A stretch of DNA of 64,000 nucleotides from a virus. Where the stretch lies: positions 1-64,000 of IMG/VR virus record IMGVR_UViG_3300048066_000291. One strand, written 5' to 3'. Position numbers and translations under genes: made by a program. The notes beneath the pieces are model-generated. The model did not search any database, had not been told where the DNA came from, and saw nothing but the letters and a program-made list of their open reading frames with translations. Shown here in pieces: positions 56,804-64,000 of the stretch (the stretch's first letter is position 1; the number at the start of each line of letters is the position of its first letter).

Positions 56804-56812
56804 TATTTATCG
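56804..56812 (-). promoter_or_regulatory. late-type promoter box CGATAAATA
   Basis: CGATAAATA on the minus strand, 25 bases upstream of ATG 56779. Confidence 0.8.
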
Positions 56813-56820
56813 TAATCAAC

Positions 56821-57819
56821 TTATACGCCAGCAACTGCAATTTGGCGCCAAGCACCATTCAGATATACCACCATAGTTTGTGCAGCATTTAACATTGGAT
56901 CCCAACTTGTACCATCTGCAACTGCAACCATTCCGTTTACTGGACTACTAGGTTCTGCTGCCAGCACTGCTAAATTTAGTGTGCTAGATAAAGCTGCACT
57001 GTTAAATGTTACATCGTTAGTTGTATTCAAATCTTGATCAAATGAGGCGCCGCCGCCGTCTGTAATTCCGTAACCTGCTAGTGTAGTCGGCTTGCCTGTT
57101 AAACTTGCAAACGCTCCATCAAATAATGCTGTATCACCTGCTAGTGCTGTTGTTGCTGTTGTACCCAATGCCAATGCATCAGTAATACCATAACCTGCTA
57201 TTGTAGTCGGAGTTACTGTCAAGTCTGCAAATGCTACACTTGTTAAAAACCCACTCAGGTCAACCGTGTTACCACTTGATATTGATAAGTCTGTACCAAC
57301 TAATGATAGTTCTTGGCTATCTGTTTCACTAGTAATATATCCTGCATTTTCTAATGTAGTAACACGAGTTGCAAGTGCAGTATCGTCATAGTGTGCTAAA
57401 TCTGTAATTTGTGATTCTGTAATACTAAGTGCTGCTTGATGCGTTGTAACATCTGACTCTGTAACTGTATAACTTGTTAGATACCCTGCTGTGCTATGAT
57501 TACCCCAGCCAAATGCTGTGTTCCAATTTGCTTCATTAGTACCATCTGCATATCCTGCTGTGCTATGATTGCCCCAACCAAATGCTGTGTCCCAGTTTGT
57601 GCTATCTTCAATATTTGCTTTTGGAATTGAACTGTTAACGCCGTCTACAAGTAAAGTACTATCGTCTCCAAATACACTACCTCTTAGGTCTTGTGGTACT
57701 ATTGGGGATCCTGTATACAACTCTGTGAAGTTGTCGTTGATTTTTTGAAAAGCTAAACGTAATGGATCTCCGTCGCCTTTGTTTGCACTTGTACCTGTAT
57801 TAATTAGTTTTTGTGTCAT
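56821..57819 (-). CDS. tail-fibre protein with FGWGNHSTAGY repeats
   Basis: 332 residues from ATG 57819, with GGAG nine bases upstream; the frame extends to 57834 but lacks a ribosome site there. It opens QKLINTGTSANKGDGDPLR then LAFQKINDNFTELY, a docking-type segment. One GSVFGDDSTLLVDGV module follows, then two NWxTAFGWGNHSTAGY repeats and two AGYGITD repeats, typical of phage fibre shafts. Host-adhesion role inferred. Confidence 0.8.
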   Translation of the reverse strand: MTQKLINTGTSANKGDGDPLRLAFQKINDNFTELYTGSPIVPQDLRGSVFGDDSTLLVDGVNSSIPKANIEDSTNWDTAFGWGNHSTAGYADGTNEANWNTAFGWGNHSTAGYLTSYTVTESDVTTHQAALSITESQITDLAHYDDTALATRVTTLENAGYITSETDSQELSLVGTDLSISSGNTVDLSGFLTSVAFADLTVTPTTIAGYGITDALALGTTATTALAGDTALFDGAFASLTGKPTTLAGYGITDGGGASFDQDLNTTNDVTFNSAALSSTLNLAVLAAEPSSPVNGMVAVADGTSWDPMLNAAQTMVVYLNGAWRQIAVAGV

Positions 57820-57949
57820 TATTTCTTGCTCCAACTTCGACTCTTAGTTTACCAGCAGTAGCGAGCACACGCCTAGGCTGCGGGGATCTAGTATCAACAG
57901 CTGCCTTTACTCCGCTTTTTACTAGTTTATTAGTTTGTGTTTTATCCAT
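57800..57949 (-). CDS. small basic protein (49 aa) between fibre genes
   Basis: ATG 57949 overlaps the stop of the giant fibre gene (TAATG), and the TAA at 57802-57800 overlaps the next gene by 20 bases. The peptide starts MDKTQTNKLVKSGVKAAVDT and continues RSPQPRRVLATAGKLRVEVG. It accounts for an otherwise unexplained 130-base gap. Function unknown. Confidence 0.55.
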   Translation of the reverse strand: MDKTQTNKLVKSGVKAAVDTRSPQPRRVLATAGKLRVEVGARNNDTKTN

Positions 57950-60900
57950 TAGTGTTTACCTACCACAACTTCAATAACGCCTTTGTCATTGTCTGTTTTA
58001 TTTTCAAGTGCCTTACCAACAATTCTGCCCGGTGCTGCATTATTGTTAACAATAGCAAACCCTGGAATTGCACTTGTTACAAGCATATCACCTTTAGCAA
58101 CTTTACCAATTACTTTACAAGGAACTCTACCTTGCATTGCAACTGGGCAAACAAATTCTGCTTCTTGGTGTGAGTTCATCAAGTATGCAGGATTAGTAGA
58201 AACAACACCTGCTACTCTATGATCGTTATGCGTGTCAGTCATTGCAACTTCTTTGGACCCTCCAAATACAAGTACAGTACCTGGCTCATATCCTGCATCA
58301 GCTTCATAGTTTTCTGCCAAGTCAGCATAGTATGCTTCAGTAGCTGTACCACGGAAGTATGTTGCATACACATTTGAATATTTTAGTGTAGATGTACCAA
58401 TATTGTAAGTATCATCTAAGTCTGGCTTTGCTCCACTTGAATCAAAAATCATTGGAGCAACACTAGAACTTGTTCCACTGTTAGCAACAACTATACCAAT
58501 CTGACCAGTTGTTGTTTTACCTGTGTTTGCACCAATTGCTATTCCTGTACTTGCTGAACCTTTTTCACCTGGTGCTTCAATAAAGCTACTGTACATCCAA
58601 TCAACACCAAGTACTTTTTCACCATTAAAGTTAGAAGTACTTTGTAAGGAACTTTCAGTAATATTAGTGCCGCCAATACCTACACTACCTTTTATTAGCA
58701 TATCAGGATATGTTGCAGTTGGTGTTCCTGCGCCTGAACCGCCTACTGCTGTAAAAATTAAACCCTGTGATGGTGTTTTAACATTTAGTGTTAGTGTGTC
58801 TAAACTTAATACTTCATAACTTGCATCACCGCCTAGTATTAACGAGTTGGCTTGCAAACTACCACTTGCATCAGTTTTAGCAATACTATTAACCTCACCA
58901 GTTGAAGTTACGTTAGAAACACTGTATGCTCCTGCACCAGTTTTAATTAGTGCTTGACCAGGATCAGCAACTGCTGTTAGTTCAGCACCAAAGTCTGCGT
59001 CTACAAGTCCAGTACCTTCAACAACTACAGTATTAAATGAAATTGCACTAACTGCACCTGTACCAGCATCATCTCGTCCTATTACACTGTCAGTATCAAT
59101 TTGTTCAATGTCAGCTAGAGCAACTGCACCACCTTTGAGTGTTACCCAACCATCTGTAACTTCAAATTTAGCATCATCAAATGCTGCACTACCTAAGTCT
59201 GCTTGGGCAATACCTGTTGCATTGACTCTTGTGCTTGCAGGATTTAAATTTAATTTACTTTGTGCAATTTGTGCTGTGCCAGATACATCACTGTTAACAA
59301 TACTTCCCGGAGTAATTTGTAAGTTGAATACTGTTTTACGATGAGTTGCAAAACCGTCATCTGATTGTCTAGATACAGACGCAGTAATATCACTTGCTGC
59401 ATTCCAAACACCGTTAGCCCATTCATCTACTGGACCATCAATAATTTGACCTTGCTTGCCACCGAGTGCTGTAATAACATCAGCTGCAGGCCCGCTTGCA
59501 GGTTTCCCATCACTAAATACTCCACTAGTTGGTGTATATATGATTTCAACAATGTCACCTTCAATACCTACAATACCGTCTTTGTAATCTACAATAGAAC
59601 CAGTTGCTCCTGATATTGATCCTGTAATTATATCTCCAATAGCAAAGCCGCCGCCTACAATAGACCCAGCACTTATGATAATTTTCTTATATCCTGTTGT
59701 AACTAAAACTTGTGCTTCTGCAATATCGTTGTGTTCGTTATCTCTTAAATCAGGAAGCGTGTCTGTATTACCGCCTACTGAATCAACGTATGCTTTTGTT
59801 GCTGCATCTGAAGCACTAGTTGGTAATGCTAAGTTAGTAATTGTGTTGTTTGCTGCGTTCAAATCGTCTGTCATTGGAACAGCACCGTTAGGAGCAAGTA
59901 CACCTGGCCCTAATTTATTAGCTACAGGAGCACCTGTTACATCGTAACCTAAGCGTCTGTTTACATAACCACGTATTGCACTTTCTGTTGGTACAGTATC
60001 TGATGCATTATCAGTCATTGCTGTGTCTGTACTAAATTCAGTAATAACAACACCACGTTTAAAGCCTAGTCCATCAACATCACTAAGTGCAAGTGATGCA
60101 CTAAATGTAACTGTACCAGTACCTTGGTCTACACTAAAGAATCTACCAACTCTAAAGATACCGTTTTGGTCTGTACTTACATAGAACACACGACCTTTGC
60201 CTTTTTCAACAACTTCGTTAGCTTCTTTCTTTTCAGCTGGTTCACCAAAAATAACATTTGGATAGTTACTTGCATTAAATCCGCCTGTACCAATATCAAG
60301 GAAGTCATGTCCTGTTGCACGACAAGTTGAAATATTAACTGTAACTTGTCCAGTTGCACCATTTTTCAAACCACCTCTAAGTGTAACAAGTTCAGAGCCT
60401 AATACAACTGTACTATTAATCCCTGGTGCATTAGTTGGGTTAATTGTTTCATAATCAACTAAGTCAACAATAGCATAATCATTTGATTCATTGGGCTCAA
60501 CAACTGCATTGCCTTCAACGCCTCTGTAGTTAAACACATAATGCTTTTTACCATCCCACGTAAGGATTGGAGCTTCAGTTGTTAAACTGTCAACAGTCCA
60601 ACCTGCAGGTCTATTTGCTGTAGCTGTTCTTTGGTTATTGTTAAGTCTAAAGATTTCATTTGCATCACAAGGTTTAACAGCAATTGTAGTATCGCCTGCT
60701 GTGTTACCTTTTGTAGTACCACCAGTTAGTGCTACGCCGCCGCTAGTAGTTACTCCAATAGCTTCTTGTGCTTTAGCACTATCAATTGTTAATCTTATAA
60801 AGTCAAAAGTGCTATCAAGACCTGCTTGTGAAGTGTTAGCAGGTAAATCTTCACCAATACTATCACTTGTTAAGAAACTAATACTTCTGTAAACAAAGTT

Positions 60901-63900
60901 TGGATTCTCATCAAATGTTAATGCTGTACTTGGACGAATTGTTAACACGTCTGGGCGAGCCAAGTCACTAATAATATGTGTTTGGTTTCTATAATAAATT
61001 ACATTTGTGTTAAACGGTACAATTTCTAATAGTCCGTTTGCACTAAATTGTGCATCCGATGTACTAAAGTTTAACTTGTATACTTGTCCGCTGTTTGCTG
61101 GCGTACTATCTTCAACTGCTATTGTACCAGTTACACTAAACGTTTCAATTACGCCTGTAACTGCTGTTACTGAGTCTACTGCAACTGTTGCATCGTTTGC
61201 AGGAGTAGCACCACCTAGTTCAGTACCAGGTACTACAAAAGTATCACCTACTTCATAATTTGAAGTTGCTGCTAGTTGTGCTGCTGTTGCTGATACTTGA
61301 TATCCGCCATTAACTGTTTTTGTAAGAGTAAAGTCAAATCCAGTAGCAGCAGGATCACTTACTGTTTGAATTGCATCGCCGTCAATGTCTGGATACTGTG
61401 CAACTACGTGTTGTACAACTTCAACGTTAGCAACTTCGTAACGTGCAAACGCAGGGCGAGCAGGATGATAAATGTTAACTTCTGATCTATTTGAAGGTAC
61501 ATCTTTTGAATCATAAACGTATACTGCTAGTTTTTCAACTGAGTTATCGTAGCCGTTTGAGTCAACTGATAGTGGAACACTATTTGCGCCTAACGCACCA
61601 CTTACGCTTCCTGTAATTTGGTTTGTTGTATCAAATGCTGCTGTAATATCTGTTATATATACAACTTTATTTTGCGTAGTTACAGCAACTTTACCAGTTG
61701 CACCGCTTGCAGCCTGCGTTAGTGTTTCACCTTCTTGTACAGATACATTTCCTGTTGTAAACAAAATTGCATCAACATCAAACGCTCGCATCGGTTGCGT
61801 CATATCTTCATACAATGAAATTGCATCTGGAATCTCGTTTGGATCAGCACCTTCAGCAACTAGACCAAACTCACCATAACAACTTGATCCTGTTAGTGAT
61901 CTAATCTCAGCACCATTCTTTGAATAGTAACTAGCATGACAGTAGTATGTAAACATACTAACCATCTCTGATAGCGCACCATTACTTGCAACCAAGCCGT
62001 AACCTAAATCGTTAACTTGTGTAAAGTCGTTACCTAGTATACTTCTATTACCAGCTGTTTGTAATGTAATAGGCAATGGCGCCGGAACACTTTGTACTGT
62101 TGCATTAACAATTAACTTTCTGTTGTTATTAATATCATCATGTGCGTCTCTTAGTTCTGCACTTACGCCTAATGTATCTACTGCTGGGAAAATTGTATCA
62201 GGAACAGCATTAAGGTTTGCATTTTCAGCAGTTAATTTAATAATGTTAATCAAACTATTTGTAATAGCAGTTTCAGTTGCTGTTGCTGCGCTTCCAGAAG
62301 CGTCTTGAACTTCAGTGTTGCCTGTGGTAGGGGTTACTGTTGGTGTTGCAGTTACATCTGTAAGAACTGTTGCAACCACTGATGCTAAATGCACATATGC
62401 CGCTGCTGTTGCTGCTCGTTGTGCTACTGGAAGTTGTGCTACAGCACCATCTAAGTATGCACGAGCATTAGTTACTGTACCACTGTTACCACCATAAAGT
62501 ATATCGTATGTTAGTGCATCAACAATGTATCTTACATCTCTAGCACACTTTGCACTGTCATATCCTGCCGGCGGCGTGTTAGCATTTACAAATGCAACAA
62601 CTTCTGCACCTAAGAACGTTTTGTTATTTTGTAATCTTGTTGCAGCATCGTCAGCATTTGTAGTTGGAAGTACAGCCGGAGCAGGGAATGTTAATGCATC
62701 TGCAACTCCGTCACCTGGCTCACTTACACTGACTGTGCCATTTTGTATAATATCAACAACTTCGTCAAATCCTGCTGTAACTCTAGTTTCAGCTGTAACA
62801 CTATCATCAACTTGTGCTAGTGCAAGTACTTGTCCTTTTGCAAATGCAATTGCATTTGTTGTTTGGCTTTGTTGATTGCTTTGTACGTAATCACCTGTTG
62901 CTCTTTGATAAGCAAGACCGTTATATACACTATTATAGTTTGTACCTAACGCTACATCTTTTGCAATACCATCTAAAATATATCCGGTGTCTCTAGCACA
63001 CTTTACAGTATCAAATTCAAACGTTCCTACTGAGTCTAAGTCAATGCCTGTTGCTAATGCACTTGTTACACCTGTGAAACCAACACCGCCGTTTGAGTTA
63101 GGATCTAATATTAGTTCTGCTGTACCATTTGCTTTATCGTAATTAGTAACAGCGTTAACTTGGAAACGTCTACCATCTACATAAAATGCACTTGGTGTTT
63201 CAGGACGTCTTACAAATAACCCCTGTGGTTCTGCTTGTGATCCTAAACTTTGGATTGCTAATCTAAATGCACTTCCGTCAACTTTTTCTACGACTCGTAC
63301 TGCTGAGTTACCAACAAACGCATCAACAAACAATCCGCCTCTAAATGCTTGTTTGTTTGCAGATGCTGAGAAACTTGAACCTGTTTGTACATATGGAGAT
63401 TTAGTAAGTACTTGTCCTTCTGGATCAAGTACAAGCATAAAGCCACCGTGTCCTTGTACTGTCATGTTACGCAAAATTGTAGCATCGTTCATTAAGAACG
63501 CATCCATCTCTGTATTTCTTAATGGCGGATTGTAATCGTTATTGAATGCAAACTTAACTGTGTTAATTAAGTTTTGTAATACAGTATCCGGTCCATCAAT
63601 TATTCTCCAGTTTGCTGAAATTTCAGCTGCGTCAAAGTTTGAGCTAGATGTATGTTCTTTAACAGGAGTGTAGTATGTTGTTACATTCAATCCAGTTGTA
63701 AATTTAATAACATTACCTAGTCGATATAGCGTTCCAGCTGACCACTGTGCTGGTTCGCCTGAACCATTATATAAGTCTGCTGCATATTCTCTATCAGATA
63801 CACCGCCTCCTGCTTCGTTGTAAAGTGTATCCGGATTTTGTCCTTGAATTAGCTTGCTTGCTATAGTATAGATATGTTGTATACCTGCAACCGTTTCATC

Positions 63901-64000
63901 TTCTGTTCCTACTTCAACAGCACCTGCATAGTATTCGCCTTGTGCTTCGAGTGAAAATTCATTACCACCATTGCGGAAATCTTTAACAAGTGCATCAACA
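57949..64000 (-). CDS. giant tail-fibre protein, 5'-truncated by the window
   Basis: At least 2016 residues are open; the frame continues past 63690 (a TTG there is internal) to the window edge, so the N-terminus is missing. Long beta-rich, Ala/Thr/Val-rich repeats fill the body, with paired DxxKCARDxxYIxDxxxxD motifs (for example CARDVRYIVDALTYDILYGG). The C-terminus (about the last 140 residues: AYYADLAENYEADAGYEPGT, DHRVAGVVSTNPAYLMN) resembles the peptidase-G2/chaperone-like end domain of T4-like phage fibres. Probably the main adhesion fibre. Confidence 0.85.
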   Translation of the reverse strand, partial: VDALVKDFRNGGNEFSLEAQGEYYAGAVEVGTEDETVAGIQHIYTIASKLIQGQNPDTLYNEAGGGVSDREYAADLYNGSGEPAQWSAGTLYRLGNVIKFTTGLNVTTYYTPVKEHTSSSNFDAAEISANWRIIDGPDTVLQNLINTVKFAFNNDYNPPLRNTEMDAFLMNDATILRNMTVQGHGGFMLVLDPEGQVLTKSPYVQTGSSFSASANKQAFRGGLFVDAFVGNSAVRVVEKVDGSAFRLAIQSLGSQAEPQGLFVRRPETPSAFYVDGRRFQVNAVTNYDKANGTAELILDPNSNGGVGFTGVTSALATGIDLDSVGTFEFDTVKCARDTGYILDGIAKDVALGTNYNSVYNGLAYQRATGDYVQSNQQSQTTNAIAFAKGQVLALAQVDDSVTAETRVTAGFDEVVDIIQNGTVSVSEPGDGVADALTFPAPAVLPTTNADDAATRLQNNKTFLGAEVVAFVNANTPPAGYDSAKCARDVRYIVDALTYDILYGGNSGTVTNARAYLDGAVAQLPVAQRAATAAAYVHLASVVATVLTDVTATPTVTPTTGNTEVQDASGSAATATETAITNSLINIIKLTAENANLNAVPDTIFPAVDTLGVSAELRDAHDDINNNRKLIVNATVQSVPAPLPITLQTAGNRSILGNDFTQVNDLGYGLVASNGALSEMVSMFTYYCHASYYSKNGAEIRSLTGSSCYGEFGLVAEGADPNEIPDAISLYEDMTQPMRAFDVDAILFTTGNVSVQEGETLTQAASGATGKVAVTTQNKVVYITDITAAFDTTNQITGSVSGALGANSVPLSVDSNGYDNSVEKLAVYVYDSKDVPSNRSEVNIYHPARPAFARYEVANVEVVQHVVAQYPDIDGDAIQTVSDPAATGFDFTLTKTVNGGYQVSATAAQLAATSNYEVGDTFVVPGTELGGATPANDATVAVDSVTAVTGVIETFSVTGTIAVEDSTPANSGQVYKLNFSTSDAQFSANGLLEIVPFNTNVIYYRNQTHIISDLARPDVLTIRPSTALTFDENPNFVYRSISFLTSDSIGEDLPANTSQAGLDSTFDFIRLTIDSAKAQEAIGVTTSGGVALTGGTTKGNTAGDTTIAVKPCDANEIFRLNNNQRTATANRPAGWTVDSLTTEAPILTWDGKKHYVFNYRGVEGNAVVEPNESNDYAIVDLVDYETINPTNAPGINSTVVLGSELVTLRGGLKNGATGQVTVNISTCRATGHDFLDIGTGGFNASNYPNVIFGEPAEKKEANEVVEKGKGRVFYVSTDQNGIFRVGRFFSVDQGTGTVTFSASLALSDVDGLGFKRGVVITEFSTDTAMTDNASDTVPTESAIRGYVNRRLGYDVTGAPVANKLGPGVLAPNGAVPMTDDLNAANNTITNLALPTSASDAATKAYVDSVGGNTDTLPDLRDNEHNDIAEAQVLVTTGYKKIIISAGSIVGGGFAIGDIITGSISGATGSIVDYKDGIVGIEGDIVEIIYTPTSGVFSDGKPASGPAADVITALGGKQGQIIDGPVDEWANGVWNAASDITASVSRQSDDGFATHRKTVFNLQITPGSIVNSDVSGTAQIAQSKLNLNPASTRVNATGIAQADLGSAAFDDAKFEVTDGWVTLKGGAVALADIEQIDTDSVIGRDDAGTGAVSAISFNTVVVEGTGLVDADFGAELTAVADPGQALIKTGAGAYSVSNVTSTGEVNSIAKTDASGSLQANSLILGGDASYEVLSLDTLTLNVKTPSQGLIFTAVGGSGAGTPTATYPDMLIKGSVGIGGTNITESSLQSTSNFNGEKVLGVDWMYSSFIEAPGEKGSASTGIAIGANTGKTTTGQIGIVVANSGTSSSVAPMIFDSSGAKPDLDDTYNIGTSTLKYSNVYATYFRGTATEAYYADLAENYEADAGYEPGTVLVFGGSKEVAMTDTHNDHRVAGVVSTNPAYLMNSHQEAEFVCPVAMQGRVPCKVIGKVAKGDMLVTSAIPGFAIVNNNAAPGRIVGKALENKTDNDKGVIEVVVGKH

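Noticed and set aside
63690-63690. TTG at 63690 as the start of the giant fibre gene
   Set aside because: The frame stays open upstream to the window edge with similar protein composition and no ribosome site at the TTG.
1-64000. tRNA genes, CRISPR arrays, insertion sequences or an integrase
   Set aside because: I looked for cloverleaf-like ends, regularly spaced direct repeats and transposase or integrase motifs and found none. A tRNA scan would settle the first point.

Overview
The window is a piece of a T4-like marine myovirus genome. It is AT-rich and densely packed, and almost every gene lies on the minus strand, with frequent ATGA, TAATG or short overlaps between neighbours. The T4-type replication core is recognisable: family B DNA polymerase gp43, sliding clamp gp45, clamp-loader ATPase gp44, an RNase H/FEN-type 5'-3' exonuclease, a DexA-type 3'-5' exonuclease and a DsbA-like protein. 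Nucleotide genes (thyA, dihydrofolate reductase, dCMP deaminase, MazG-like, PhoH) also fit. No photosynthesis genes are visible. Several small families (DUF6356, BPSL0761, a 7Fe FdxA-type ferredoxin) are proteobacterial in flavour, so I infer a heterotrophic, perhaps alphaproteobacterial (SAR11-like) host rather than a cyanobacterium. No tRNA gene, CRISPR array or insertion sequence was seen, and no gene-free stretch exceeds about 120 bases.

Layout, given 1 to 64000 although transcription mostly runs the other way. 1-7.2 kb: conserved small phage genes, a MoxR ATPase/VWA-metallopeptidase pair, a 2OG-Fe(II) oxygenase and the 5'-3' exonuclease. 7.2-16.5 kb: a 7-deazaguanine DNA-modification region (queE, folE, a QueD-like protein, a DpdA-type transglycosylase) mixed with a HIT protein, a phosphoribosyltransferase, a cupin, a glycosyltransferase and a second oxygenase, ending at the clamp. 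16.5-22.2 kb: a sugar-nucleotide module (epimerase, eukaryotic-type phosphomannomutase, cytidylyltransferase), DNA polymerase and DsbA. 22.2-28.3 kb: small Lys- and Cys-rich proteins built from recurring C-terminal modules. 28.3-32.1 kb: ClpA-like unfoldase and DnaJ. 32.1-34.5 kb: a lysis cassette (two small membrane proteins, overlapping spanins, GH19 endolysin). 34.5-45.2 kb: phoH (the only plus-strand gene), the nucleotide genes, ferredoxin, gp44, MazG, a GroES-like protein and a truncated DnaE-like protein. 45.2-64 kb: large virion and tail-fibre proteins, including a subtilisin-like protease with Calx-beta repeats and a C-terminal cupredoxin-like domain, and a giant fibre gene that runs off the window end.

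Two promoter types can be read. Near-consensus sigma70-type promoters (TTGACA, exactly 17 bp, TATAAT or close) precede replication, modification and early genes. A T4-late-like GATAAATA box, often CGATAAATA, sits 5-45 bp upstream of virion, lysis and tag-protein genes and of phoH. This suggests host-polymerase-driven early transcription and sigma/clamp-driven late transcription.

The most interesting signals are: (i) FolE-QueE-QueD-like-DpdA without QueC, with a QueE whose radical-SAM cysteine motif is split by a 49-residue insert and a QueD-like protein lacking the catalytic cysteine; (ii) the protease/Calx-beta/cupredoxin virion protein; (iii) mix-and-match C-terminal Lys/Cys/Trp modules in the 22-28 kb cluster, one fused to a pterin carbinolamine dehydratase; (iv) a phage 7Fe ferredoxin; (v) a ClpA with an IGF ClpP-docking loop next to a dnaJ whose start codon lies in a perfect hairpin.
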